DNA of 64,000 nt from positions 62,001-126,000 of the forward strand of contig JAVZEV010000001.1 in NCBI GenBank assembly GCA_038873195.1. Reading direction: 5' to 3'. The stretch's first letter is position 1; the number at the start of each line of letters is the position of its first letter. The translations under genes were made by a program, and so were the position numbers. The DNA comes from Candidatus Bathyarchaeia archaeon. Its GTDB lineage: Archaea; Thermoproteota; Bathyarchaeia; Bathyarchaeales; Bathycorpusculaceae. The notes under the pieces were generated by a model. The model ran no database searches, was not told the origin of the DNA, and was given only the letters and a program-made list of their open reading frames with translations. Of the stretch, positions 27,272-36,571 are shown in pieces.

Positions 27272-29545
27272 ATGTTGAAAAAGACATTATGCAGTATCGC
27301 TATTGTAATACTTACGCTAAGCCTCTTTCCGTTAATTCGACTGAGCACAGTAAATGCACAATGGGCAACGACTTTTTCTATAGTTAATCCTGGACCGGAT
27401 GGTTATCCTGCCAAATGGAATGCGTCGACCACTGACCGTGGCTTTGGAACTTCCGACTTTATATTCTATTCTAACGAGACTGCTGTGAACTCTAGATTCT
27501 TCATTAACATAACCATAAACAATGCAGAAGCCGTCAAAGGCTGGGCTGTTGGATTAATCTTTGACAAGCTTAAGCTCTCTTATGTTTCTGCTTGGCGTCC
27601 TTCTGACCATGTTTTTAAGCCTGTAGAGGAGATGGGTTGGACAATCGTTGCTCCTTCAGTGACTTTTGAGGATCTCAACGAAACTCATAAGCGTCTAATG
27701 TGGGGTTGCACCTACATTATGGGCGAACCAGAATGGACCTTTAACGGCTCAGGCACACTCTGCCAAATCCAATTCCAAATAATCAAAGAAGTAAACTTAT
27801 CAACGCCTCAAGCAGTAGCATGGTTCACATTTGATCCAGACTGGACTGCAGTATATCATCATCCCGCTGGAACAGAAATTCCCACATTGGGCACAGGATA
27901 CTTTGAATATAATTATGTTCCATACATTTATACCTTAACAATCACTACAACGACCGGTGGAACAACAACACCGCCACCTGGAACCTACACTTACACTGAA
28001 GGCACAGTCGTCCCGGTTACTGCTATTGCTGATTCTGGTTCTACGTTTGATCATTGGGAGCTTGATGGTTCAGACGCCGGCTCTGACAACCCCATAAACG
28101 TAACCATGGATAACAATCACACGCTCCATGCGATTTTCCGGGCACCACCAGTTCTTAAAATAGAACCTCCAACCTACACTGCCCTGCGAGTCGGAGAAAT
28201 TGTCAAAATAAACATAACAATAAACAACCTAGACGAAGAATGGCACTTGATAGCTGTGCAGTTCGCAGTAGTTTATGACACAGCAATCTTTGATTTTGTC
28301 CAGTGGCAAAGCGGAACCTACCTAGATACATTTTTAAATAATGAAGAGACTATACAATACTTCTCCCAACACGACTTCCACGGCGAACCAGGTCTCCCAT
28401 ACTGCCATAACAAGGTCCTTGTGGGAGCAATAATCTTCCCAGGAACAGATAACAAATATTACGAACCATTCCCAAGCGGGAACGGAGTAATAGGCACAAT
28501 AAGTTTTAGAGTTAAGGCAGAGGCTCCAGTCTCTACACTTTTAACATTAAACGAAACTGAATTATGGTCCGACTCTTTTACACAGATACCCCATAGTGCA
28601 GAACATGCATCATTCAACTTTCCATTTGAGACTCGCAACTTAACCATAACAACAACAACAGGCGGAACGACGGATCCTGAACCAGGCACGCATATATACG
28701 AAATCAACACAGACGTACTAGTTACTGCTATTGCTGATTCTGGCTTCACGTTTGATCATTGGGAGCTTGATGGTTCAGACGCCGGCTCTGACAACCCCAT
28801 AAGCGTAACCATGGATGATGATCATATCCTCCATGCAATATTCATTGACAATACAGCTCCTGTTGTTGAGATAACTTACCCGACCGAAGGAGCGTACATT
28901 TCTGGAGCAACCATATGGATAAATGGCACCATAACCGAGGAAAACAAAGGAACTCTTGAACCGTCAATCAATGACACTCGTTTCAGTTTAACATATTGGG
29001 ACTCGGTGAGTGGCGCCTTTGCATTTAGCAATGACACTGCTATCGGCGACGGTCTAGTTGCAGTAACTGTGAGTTTCATGGACTTGGCTGAAAACACTGG
29101 CTCAGATACCGTATCATTCATTATAGACAATACGCCTCCCGTTATAAACGCTCCCGCACAAAATCCAACGGAAAACAATGTTCAACCAAACCAGCAAGTA
29201 AAAATCACAGTGAACGTAACAGATTTGACTAGCGGAGTTAAAAATGTTACACTATTCTACACAAACGACACTTCATGGTATAGTGTTGAAATGGTCTACA
29301 ACTCCACAAGTGGTCTATGGGAAGCCACTATTCCAGGACATGCTCAAGGCATACAAGTAAAATATACAATAAAAGCCTATGACAACGCAGAGAACTACGC
29401 TGTAAACGATAATGCCGGCGATTACTTCACTTATACCGTAATTCCAGAATATTCATCGATCATACTAATCCTCCTCTTTATGATCATGACAACAACGATC
29501 ATGATGGTCTCAACAAGGCGAAAATTCCGCAAGAAGCTAAATTAA
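27272..29545 (+). CDS. Surface protein with two cohesin-like modules, two InlB-type repeats, Ig-like domains and PEF-type anchor
   Basis: The start is ATG 27272 or the adjacent TTG 27275, which aligns with the ATG of the 25997 gene; 757 residues. Module order: signal peptide; cohesin-like 1 (bases about 27380-27910); InlB/Flg_new repeat ('TITTTTGGTTTPPPGTYTY', 27935-28145); cohesin-like 2 (about 28150-28620), related to module 2 of the 18171 protein ('DFHGEPGLPYCHNK'); second InlB repeat (28640-28850); Ig-like domain; an Ig-like domain shared with the 25997 protein ('GLWEATIPGHAQGIQVKY'); and a tail 'YTVIPEYSSIILILLFMIM' plus a basic end. It is likely a cell-bound, multivalent scaffold. Bases 27497-27796 are a recent copy of 22090-22389. 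Confidence 0.87.
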   Translation: MLKKTLCSIAIVILTLSLFPLIRLSTVNAQWATTFSIVNPGPDGYPAKWNASTTDRGFGTSDFIFYSNETAVNSRFFINITINNAEAVKGWAVGLIFDKLKLSYVSAWRPSDHVFKPVEEMGWTIVAPSVTFEDLNETHKRLMWGCTYIMGEPEWTFNGSGTLCQIQFQIIKEVNLSTPQAVAWFTFDPDWTAVYHHPAGTEIPTLGTGYFEYNYVPYIYTLTITTTTGGTTTPPPGTYTYTEGTVVPVTAIADSGSTFDHWELDGSDAGSDNPINVTMDNNHTLHAIFRAPPVLKIEPPTYTALRVGEIVKINITINNLDEEWHLIAVQFAVVYDTAIFDFVQWQSGTYLDTFLNNEETIQYFSQHDFHGEPGLPYCHNKVLVGAIIFPGTDNKYYEPFPSGNGVIGTISFRVKAEAPVSTLLTLNETELWSDSFTQIPHSAEHASFNFPFETRNLTITTTTGGTTDPEPGTHIYEINTDVLVTAIADSGFTFDHWELDGSDAGSDNPISVTMDDDHILHAIFIDNTAPVVEITYPTEGAYISGATIWINGTITEENKGTLEPSINDTRFSLTYWDSVSGAFAFSNDTAIGDGLVAVTVSFMDLAENTGSDTVSFIIDNTPPVINAPAQNPTENNVQPNQQVKITVNVTDLTSGVKNVTLFYTNDTSWYSVEMVYNSTSGLWEATIPGHAQGIQVKYTIKAYDNAENYAVNDNAGDYFTYTVIPEYSSIILILLFMIMTTTIMMVSTRRKFRKKLN
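27497..27796 (+). repeat. 300-bp near-identical tract, copy 2
   Basis: Partner of 22090-22389 with one mismatch in 300 bases; see that entry. Confidence 0.95.
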
Positions 29546-29643
29546 CCCTATTTTTTTCTTTTATGTATCTTTCAAGACATGTATGCCCACAGAGTTAAGA
29601 ATATATCTTAGTTAAGATATGGAAAAAACTCTAGAGGATCGAA

Positions 29644-30084
29644 ATGAAACTCAGTATGGTGACTGCCGCATGTTTGGCACCTGCAATAATCTGCGAAATT
29701 TTAGGCTTTGCCTATATGCGACCATATAACTATATTTCTCTTGAATCAACAATATTCTTTTCTTTAGGAGGTTTTTTCTTCATAGCTGCTTTTTTAGCTC
29801 ATTCACAGGTTGGTAGAGACAGCGTGTTAATTGAGAAGGTCTACGTAATAAGCGTTTCACTTTCAATAATTCTACTAACAAGCGCCGTAGTCGTCTATAC
29901 AATAACTGATATTAAGATGGTTACCGAAGCAACTACCATACACATAAACCGTATGTACGCAATTCCAGGTTACAAGACAGAGGCCATAGCAACTCCAAGA
30001 TACGGTTCTGTAGCACTGGTGTTAGCAGCAATAGGCATAATATTTCTTGTCTATGCATTTTACTTAAAGATTAGATTACTCTAA
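29644..30084 (+). CDS. Predicted four-helix integral membrane protein, 146 residues
   Basis: ATG 29644 is preceded by GAGGATC. Hydrophobic segments lie at about residues 5-24, 32-53, 67-88 and 122-143, with a short polar loop between helices 3 and 4 that includes 'IHINRMYAIPGYKTE'. No family is recognised. It lies between the surface-protein island and a second small membrane gene 62 bases downstream; the two may function together (inference). Confidence 0.65.
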   Translation: MKLSMVTAACLAPAIICEILGFAYMRPYNYISLESTIFFSLGGFFFIAAFLAHSQVGRDSVLIEKVYVISVSLSIILLTSAVVVYTITDIKMVTEATTIHINRMYAIPGYKTEAIATPRYGSVALVLAAIGIIFLVYAFYLKIRLL

Positions 30085-30146
30085 GGAATCGTTGTTGAAA
30101 TGACTAAATGGGTAAACACATATGTATGTAAAACATTAGACTTACC

Positions 30147-30347
30147 TTGGTGAACACTTTGCATCCACTGCTTCAACTTATGGGAATGGCTATGGTGATG
30201 TGTGGTCTTATAGTACTACAAGTTTATGCAATCTTGTTTATACTCGTAAAGAAGACGGGAGGTTCTGTCAAACCAGAGGCTATTTACGTTGTAATTGGTG
30301 TTATAATTCTCCTATTTGCTTTAGGGGTGTCTCTAATTTATCTTTAA
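30147..30347 (+). CDS. Small two-helix membrane protein, 66 residues
   Basis: The start is TTG 30147 or GTG 30150. The protein is two hydrophobic helices (about residues 8-34 and 45-65) joined by a basic loop 'KKTGGSVKPE'. No family is recognised. Its position after the four-helix protein suggests a small transcription unit. Confidence 0.5.
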   Translation: MVNTLHPLLQLMGMAMVMCGLIVLQVYAILFILVKKTGGSVKPEAIYVVIGVIILLFALGVSLIYL

Positions 30348-30431
30348 CCTTCTAGAACATTCTTCCGCAACATTTTAAAACAACAACAATTTATATTTCT
30401 TGTTCAATAATAATAATAAGGGGCATGATGC

Positions 30432-30683
30432 TTGACCAGCATACAGATTGAAATGCATTGCCCTCAGCATGGACTTGAACGATTTGAAATTAAAATAATA
30501 AAGAAATACAATGTAAGCCCAAACTTGATAAAGCCAAAATTTCGTTCAAGACCCAAGCCTGATTTGAGCTGCATAGTTGTAGGTAGAAATGTTGAGTATA
30601 CCGAAATAAAAGATTACCTAGTACGCTATTTCAATGAAGCAGGATTGATTAACAATATAATAAGCATGAGATTCCGTGTTTAG
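30432..30683 (+). CDS. Small conserved-looking soluble protein, 83 residues
   Basis: TTG start 30432 with an AAGGGG site about 8 bases before it, and a TATA-like TTTATAT near 30390. It begins 'MTSIQIEMHCPQHGLERFEI', with Cys/His in a short 'CPQHG' motif, and is predicted mixed alpha/beta and basic. The strong site and promoter support a real gene. Function unknown. Confidence 0.5.
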   Translation: MTSIQIEMHCPQHGLERFEIKIIKKYNVSPNLIKPKFRSRPKPDLSCIVVGRNVEYTEIKDYLVRYFNEAGLINNIISMRFRV

Positions 30684-30837
30684 ATTTGTAATATGCCATT
30701 TGTAATCGAAGTGTTATCTCCGGGTCTTGTATTCTATTAACTGTTATCTATTTTTATATCTTGTATATTTTCAAAGTTTGAAATTTTTACTACTGCATTT
30801 TTCGTATGATGCAAGCAAGAGAGTATAATAATTTATT

Positions 30838-30867
30838 ATAGAAGATAATTCCGTAAGTTTTAAATGC
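30838..30867 (+). promoter_or_regulatory. Promoter element shared with the 18171 surface gene
   Basis: Contains the same ATAGAAGATAATTCCG string as 18093-18122 followed by a TTTTAAAT box. It lies about 40-70 bases before GTG 30908. Confidence 0.45.
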
Positions 30868-30907
30868 GTTGTGGTAATATTTTATTTTGCTGAGGGGAGA
30901 AGGCAGC

Positions 30908-33900
30908 GTGAAGTTTAACGCTAATTCAGTAGTAGCTGTGCTTTTAATTATAATCCTATTATGTTCTCCTTTGCTTGTGTTTCAAGCTGAATCTTCTTAT
31001 ACGTCAAAGCTTTATCCAACGCATGATTCTTGGGTTGAAGCTGAATTTCCAAACGATAATCATGGCTCAGAAACGAGCTTACGTGTTAGGTCTGATTCTA
31101 GGACTAGACGAAGTTATCTAAAATTTGACTTAAATTCTGTTCCTGCCGGTAAGACAATAACCTCTGTTAAGCTTTACTTGTACTGCACCTATATGGATGC
31201 TAATCCAAGCGTTGAGATTTACGTGCATGAGACCGGTGACAACTGGAATGAGGCAAGTATAACTTGGAATAATGCGCCAGCCGTAGGCGCGTTTATCACG
31301 AGCATTTCTGTTGGTGGAACTGGACAGTATTATTGTTGGGACATTACACCTTACGGAGAAGCTCAGTATTCAGGAGACAAAATATTAAGCGTAGTTGTGA
31401 AGCTTCTTCTGGACAATCCGGCCCAAGATAACCCAAACTTGGCAAGGTATTTCGCCAGCAAAGAATCTGTAGGCACGGCTCAAGACCCATATTTAGAGGT
31501 GACTTATGAGAACACGCCGCCAACAGCATCATTCACCTATTCACCTACTTATCCCGTCGCGAATGATTCGGTGATTTTTAATGCTTCTCTAAGCTTCGAT
31601 CTTGACGGGTCAATTTTAACGTATTCTTGGGATTTCGGCGATGGAAATGTAACAACCGTTACAACACCTACGATTGAACATACATATTTAATGTATGACA
31701 ATTACACAGTAACCCTAACAGTTACAGACAATGACGGATTAACTGATACTGAGACGCAAATTATAGAAGTGGTAGACCCTGCGATTCTGCGGGTTTCTTT
31801 GCCTGAAGGAGTATGGGTAAAACAGTATACTGGCGACCCGTGGATAGATGAAGGATGGCTTTTGAATAGAACTGGAAACTCTTGGAGTTTTATAGTTAAA
31901 ATCTACGACACTAGCAAATGCCTAAAATCTGATGACACCCATTTGATTGTAGCTTTGAATGACGCCGCTTACAATAATCTCTTAAGCTTAACAATAAATG
32001 GCACATCAATACCAAAGACGGCATTTCAATATGGCAAACCTAAACCTTACGGCACAAAATATTGGCCCAACGGCTGCGTTTATCCAACATGGTTTAACGA
32101 TACCTACATTAATGTTGGAACAATCTTGCCTAAAAGCTACAAAACTTTGGAAGTTACCGTTACATTTTCTAGCGCGATAGACGCGAGAATACATTTTGAT
32201 GCTTATGGTCACATTTGTGAACCAATTTCTTGGTCTCAGGTGACTTGGTCTCCACATTCGGAAGATTCGACGGTTTTATACCAAGCGGGACCATTACCGC
32301 TGTCTGTTTCTATAAGCCCTGTTTCTGCGGTTATTGATTTAGGTCAACAAGTTATTTTTACTTCTTCTGTTTCTGGCGGCACTCCACCTTATACGTATCA
32401 ATGGTATCTTGATGGAACGCCGGTTGGAACAAATTCTAACACTTGGACTTTTACGCCGACATCAACGGGCACTTATCAAGTATACCTTAACGTCACTGAT
32501 AATGTTGGCGAGAGAGCGAAATCAAACATTGCCCAAGTCACCGTTAATCCCGCTCTTTCTGTTTCTATCCAGCCTACATCTAGTGTCATTATAATAGGGG
32601 GTTCTGTGCACTTTACTTCAACAATCTCCGGGGGCACTCCTCCTTATACGTATCAATGGTATGTCAACGACACTGAAGTCGAGGGAGCGAATTCTTCAAC
32701 TTGGACTTTTACGCCTTCTTCTGTTGGCTATTATCTAGTATCTTTGAAAGTGACTGACGCTGCATCTGCAACCCAGCTTTCAAACGAAGCTGAAGTTACA
32801 GTTAACCCAAGAACATACAAGCTTACAATAACAGCAACAAGTGGTGGAACAACAACACCAGCTCCTGGAACGTACACTTACAATGAAGGAACAGACGTTC
32901 AAGTTACAGCAGTTCCAGATGTAAACTATAAACTTGCATATTGGGAACTTAACGGCTCAAACATTGGTTCAAACAATCCAATCACCATTACAATGAACAA
33001 TAATTACGAGTTGAAAGCATATTTTGCATTGATAACATACACGTTAACCGTAACCTCAACGGCAGGCGGAACAACTAACCCAGCGCCAGGAACCTACACG
33101 TACCCCTCTGGTTCATACGCGGAAGTTACTGCTGTCCCCTCAGCAAACTACTTCTTCGACCATTGGGTTCTGGACGGTTCCAACGCTGGCTCGGCTAATC
33201 CCATCAGCGTTTACATGAACACCAACCATAATCTGCAAGCGGTTTTCTCTTTAATCAATTGGACGCTTACGATAACAGCTTCAACAGGCGGCACTACAAG
33301 CCCAGCGCCCGGAACATACGTCTATGCCAACGGTTCCTCAATGGTTGTTACTGCAATTCCAAATGCTAACTACAAGTTTGTTAAGTGGCAGCTTAACGGC
33401 AGCGACGCAGGCTCAGCGAATCCAATTACCTTAACAATAGATGCCAACTACATTTTGCATGCTGTTTTTCAGCAACTAACTTACAGGTTAACCATTTTAA
33501 GCTCAACAGGCGGCAGTACAAATCCGGGACCTGGAACGCACGTGTATGTTAATGGGACAAATGTTTTCGTGGACGCCATCCCAGACGCTTATTACATGCT
33601 TGATTACTGGTTGTTAGACGGCATCAACGTCGGCTCAGCCAACCCAATTTCTGTGTTAATGACAGACGACCACACTTTACAACCGATTTTCGCGCGCATC
33701 AATTATACTCTGACAATTTCTACAACGGTAGGCGGCACAACGGTTCCTGCTCCTGGCATATATGTATACAATGGTGGAACAACTGTCGACGTGACTGCTA
33801 TTCCTAATGCTGGCTACAGATTTGACCATTGGGTTTTAGACGGCTCTAATGCGGGTTCAGATTTAACAATCCACGTGTTTATGGGCGCCAACCACGATTT

Positions 33901-34759
33901 GCAGGCAGTGTTTGCTGAGACGCACACGCTTGTAATTAGCGTATCGCAGGGCGGCACAACCAATCCCGCTCCAGGAACCTACGTGTATGATTATCCAACA
34001 GACGTTACTGTAACGGCTATTCCAAACGCGAACTATCGTTTTGACCACTGGGAATTTGACGGTAACAATATAGGCTCGGCAAATCCAATTATTGTTCACG
34101 TTGGCAGCAGCCACACTCTCCGCGCAGTTTTCATACTGGTAACTTACACGTTAACAATACAAACGACTGCTGGCGGTACTACGAATCCTGCGCCAGGCAC
34201 GTATACTTATGATGCGGGCTCTATGGTTCTAGTAACTGCTTCGCCAAGCACTGGTTATGTGTTTGATGTTTGGCAGTTAGACGGCGTAAACGTTAGCTCA
34301 GCCACATCATACACTGTCACTATGAACAGTGACCATACCTTAAAGGCAGTGTTTAAGTCAGCGCCGACTCCGCCCTCAATCTCAGTCTCAATAATCCCCG
34401 TTTCCACATCTATTCCTATAGGTGGGTCTGTAACCTTCTCTTCTACAGTCAGCGGTGGGACTTCGCCATATAGCTATCAATGGTATCTTAATGGTGTTCC
34501 TGTTTCCGGTGCAACTTCTTCGACGTGGACGTTCACTCCCTCAGCTACTGGCACTTATAGCGTGTATGTAAACGTGACAGATTCTGGTGGAATGAGTGCA
34601 AAATCTAATGTAGCTACTGTGTCTGTTACAAAGCCTGGTGTCGGAGGTTACTCGTTATTGCTTGGCAAACAGGCTCCAGCATCTTACTTCGTGGCATATA
34701 CTGGTCTTCTGGTTGCGTTTGCCGCGGCACTGATAATTGTAAAGCGCAAAAGAAAATAG
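30908..34759 (+). CDS. Giant surface protein: DNRLRE domain, PKD/Ig-like domains, seven InlB-type repeats, C-terminal anchor
   Basis: GTG 30908 follows GAGGGGAG and begins a signal peptide (MKFNANSVVAVLLIIILLC); 1283 residues. A DNRLRE-type domain (bases about 30990-31510; 'YLKFDLNSVPAGKTITSVKL', 'WNEASITWNNAP') is followed by PKD (31520-31780), a beta domain (31785-32290) and two Ig/PKD-like domains with 'GGTPPYTYQWY' (32300-32810). Seven tandem repeats of about 73 residues follow (32815-34365), each starting near 'TLTI...GGTTNPAPGTY' and containing 'FDHWxLDG'. A third 'GGTSPYSYQWY' domain (34375-34635) and a transmembrane helix with tail 'KRKRK' close it. It is probably a long stalk-like adhesin or sheath component. 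It has no dockerin or cohesin-like module. Confidence 0.88.
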   Translation: MKFNANSVVAVLLIIILLCSPLLVFQAESSYTSKLYPTHDSWVEAEFPNDNHGSETSLRVRSDSRTRRSYLKFDLNSVPAGKTITSVKLYLYCTYMDANPSVEIYVHETGDNWNEASITWNNAPAVGAFITSISVGGTGQYYCWDITPYGEAQYSGDKILSVVVKLLLDNPAQDNPNLARYFASKESVGTAQDPYLEVTYENTPPTASFTYSPTYPVANDSVIFNASLSFDLDGSILTYSWDFGDGNVTTVTTPTIEHTYLMYDNYTVTLTVTDNDGLTDTETQIIEVVDPAILRVSLPEGVWVKQYTGDPWIDEGWLLNRTGNSWSFIVKIYDTSKCLKSDDTHLIVALNDAAYNNLLSLTINGTSIPKTAFQYGKPKPYGTKYWPNGCVYPTWFNDTYINVGTILPKSYKTLEVTVTFSSAIDARIHFDAYGHICEPISWSQVTWSPHSEDSTVLYQAGPLPLSVSISPVSAVIDLGQQVIFTSSVSGGTPPYTYQWYLDGTPVGTNSNTWTFTPTSTGTYQVYLNVTDNVGERAKSNIAQVTVNPALSVSIQPTSSVIIIGGSVHFTSTISGGTPPYTYQWYVNDTEVEGANSSTWTFTPSSVGYYLVSLKVTDAASATQLSNEAEVTVNPRTYKLTITATSGGTTTPAPGTYTYNEGTDVQVTAVPDVNYKLAYWELNGSNIGSNNPITITMNNNYELKAYFALITYTLTVTSTAGGTTNPAPGTYTYPSGSYAEVTAVPSANYFFDHWVLDGSNAGSANPISVYMNTNHNLQAVFSLINWTLTITASTGGTTSPAPGTYVYANGSSMVVTAIPNANYKFVKWQLNGSDAGSANPITLTIDANYILHAVFQQLTYRLTILSSTGGSTNPGPGTHVYVNGTNVFVDAIPDAYYMLDYWLLDGINVGSANPISVLMTDDHTLQPIFARINYTLTISTTVGGTTVPAPGIYVYNGGTTVDVTAIPNAGYRFDHWVLDGSNAGSDLTIHVFMGANHDLQAVFAETHTLVISVSQGGTTNPAPGTYVYDYPTDVTVTAIPNANYRFDHWEFDGNNIGSANPIIVHVGSSHTLRAVFILVTYTLTIQTTAGGTTNPAPGTYTYDAGSMVLVTASPSTGYVFDVWQLDGVNVSSATSYTVTMNSDHTLKAVFKSAPTPPSISVSIIPVSTSIPIGGSVTFSSTVSGGTSPYSYQWYLNGVPVSGATSSTWTFTPSATGTYSVYVNVTDSGGMSAKSNVATVSVTKPGVGGYSLLLGKQAPASYFVAYTGLLVAFAAALIIVKRKRK

Positions 34760-34805
34760 CTTTTTCTTATATCTTTCTTTTATTGCGAATTGGAGACGCT
34801 GTTTA

Positions 34806-35738
34806 ATGAGTAAAATCAAGGCTGCTGTTTCGAAGGGAAAGCAGCGGTTCTCAAACAAACAGCTTATGCTGATTTCAACAGTTCTTACTTCCATAATAAT
34901 TTTGGGCTTAGTGCTATCTTTTATTCTTCTTCAAAAACCAAACAAATTCTCTCTAAACGCGGCGGTTATAGACCAAATAGGTGAAAACTTCCCTTCGAAT
35001 TCTACGATGGCTCAAGAATTCAATGAAACTTCAACGAGCATTTTAGAACAAGCTGGGTTCAACGTGACCTATCATAGACATGAAACCGTGACAGTGAGCT
35101 TTTTTAAGGAGCTTGCCAAGCGCGATTATGGAATAATAATTTTACGTGCACATTATGCGAAGAGAAGTTCTGAAAGCGAAGTGGACATTTTTACTTCTGA
35201 AGAATATCGAGACGGCGTCTACGACTATGTTTCTAGAGGCAATTATACATGGGAACCAGGTAAATTCTATTTTGCCATAACTCCTGACTTCATAAAGCAT
35301 CTGGACGGCTCTTTCCCCAAAAGCATAATTATTGCGATGGGTTGCTGGAGTTTGAAGCCAGAATATGAAGGAATGGCGAATGCTTTCATTCAAAAAGGTG
35401 CGACCGCATATATTGGTTGGACAGAAGAGGTGGACATAGGGCACTCGGATAAAGAGACTGTAAGATTACTTAGAATGTTATTGGAAGAAAAAAAGTCAAT
35501 TGCAGATGCCGTTGGCGGTGTCGCTCCAGATTGGACATTTCCTCCAGGAAGTCACATGACCTTTTATCCACATACAGATGTAATCGGCAATTTGAAAATA
35601 TCCGACCTAATCGAGGAAGCAAAAGCCTCCTCGAATCTTCAAGGGGCGATTTCGTCTTTTAAGTTGGCGCCTGTCCTTTGCATGACCTTTACGTGTTTAA
35701 AACGAAAAATTTTAGATTTGGCTTGTCAACCACTTTAA
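34806..35738 (+). CDS. Membrane-tethered putative caspase-fold (C25/CHAT-like) protein
   Basis: The 310-residue protein has one N-terminal membrane helix (about residues 21-43) and an outward-facing domain. That domain contains a beta-strand plus His motif 'IIILRAHYA' and later a strand plus Cys motif 'IIIAMGCWSL', followed by 'AFIQKGATAYIGWTE'. This His...Cys arrangement at strand ends with the 'GA..YIGW' segment is what caspase-fold peptidases such as gingipain/C25 or CHAT families show. I therefore infer a cysteine peptidase or a related non-catalytic domain; fold prediction would be needed. Its 3' end overlaps the convergent DUF5752 gene by 27 bases. Confidence 0.7.
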   Translation: MSKIKAAVSKGKQRFSNKQLMLISTVLTSIIILGLVLSFILLQKPNKFSLNAAVIDQIGENFPSNSTMAQEFNETSTSILEQAGFNVTYHRHETVTVSFFKELAKRDYGIIILRAHYAKRSSESEVDIFTSEEYRDGVYDYVSRGNYTWEPGKFYFAITPDFIKHLDGSFPKSIIIAMGCWSLKPEYEGMANAFIQKGATAYIGWTEEVDIGHSDKETVRLLRMLLEEKKSIADAVGGVAPDWTFPPGSHMTFYPHTDVIGNLKISDLIEEAKASSNLQGAISSFKLAPVLCMTFTCLKRKILDLACQPL

Positions 35739-36038
35739 GTGTCTAGAAACTGTTGCATGTAATTGGTTGCGGAGAACTTCGCCTGCCAAATTAACTTTTT
35801 GGAGTCTTCTGATTCCCTCAGCAAGCTCTTTGTCTTGCAAAACTTCATCTATCCATTTTTCGAAGTCTCCACGATAAAGGTGAAACTCTAAGGATTTCAC
35901 GTTTACCTCGTTTATTTTCTCTACAAACTCTTTCAAGGAAGAAGCGCTTACGCCCGTATAATTTCCTATCGATGTGAAAAAGTAGAATGCTTTTTCCCGC
36001 GGGACGGTTCTCAAAATTTTCGAAACATCCACACTCAT
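35712..36038 (-). CDS. DUF5752 family protein
   Basis: The 108-residue soluble protein contains 'REKAFYFFTSIGNYTGVSASSLKEF' and 'SLEFHLYRGDFEKWI', matching my memory of the archaeal DUF5752 family, whose role is unknown. It starts 4 bases inside the end of the upstream Lrp-type regulator gene (overlap 36035-36038), so it is translationally coupled and probably in the same regulatory unit. Confidence 0.75.
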   Translation of the reverse strand: MSVDVSKILRTVPREKAFYFFTSIGNYTGVSASSLKEFVEKINEVNVKSLEFHLYRGDFEKWIDEVLQDKELAEGIRRLQKVNLAGEVLRNQLHATVSRHLKWLTSQI

Positions 36039-36571
36039 TTAGATTCTTCCTTTATATTATATGTTCCCTTTATAAATGTTAACTTTTTCGGATTATTAAT
36101 TATTGAAAATTGGGTTTCCTTAAATTTCTTCGTCACTATTGACGTGCGAATTCTCAAAACACCAGACAAGGGCGCCACTCTGTTGGCGATAAATGCATGC
36201 AAATCTTCTTGGTTTTCAGCAATGACTTTTGCTATTATTTGGAGTTCTTCAGAAAGGGACGTGTAGACTTCAATGACTTGTGGTGCTTGGCAAAGTTTTT
36301 CTGCCACTTTTTCGCTTTCTTTTGGGTCTGTGTAGACGGTCATTATTGCTGTTATGCCTTTTGTTCCAGCTTTTTCTGCGTCGATAACCGCCGTGTATTT
36401 CGTGATTATTCCGTATTTTTCCATTCTTTTTATTCTGTCGTAAACTGTTGAATGGGCTATTCCTAAGTGTTTGCCTATATCCGTGTAAGTTTGCCTCGCG
36501 TCTTCTTGTAGGGCTTCCAGAATTTTCAAGTCTGTAGTGTCTAAGGTTAAAGTGTTGTTTTTTAACTTCAA
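36035..36571 (-). CDS. Lrp/AsnC family transcriptional regulator
   Basis: The 178-residue protein has an N-terminal winged helix-turn-helix ('LDTTDLKILEALQEDARQTYTDIGKHLGIAHSTVYDRIKRME' region, residues about 9-55) and a C-terminal RAM/Lrp ligand-binding domain (about 68-145). Length and layout fit one-domain-plus-RAM Lrp proteins, with an extended C-terminus of about 25 residues. The ligand cannot be read from sequence. It is divergent from the 36842 gene across 270 bases and coupled to DUF5752. Confidence 0.88.
   Translation of the reverse strand: MKLKNNTLTLDTTDLKILEALQEDARQTYTDIGKHLGIAHSTVYDRIKRMEKYGIITKYTAVIDAEKAGTKGITAIMTVYTDPKESEKVAEKLCQAPQVIEVYTSLSEELQIIAKVIAENQEDLHAFIANRVAPLSGVLRIRTSIVTKKFKETQFSIINNPKKLTFIKGTYNIKEESK

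Noticed and set aside
32815-34365. Tandem repeats considered as CRISPR or satellite DNA
   Set aside because: The about 220-bp periodicity is in frame, diverged at DNA level and encodes InlB-type protein repeats.
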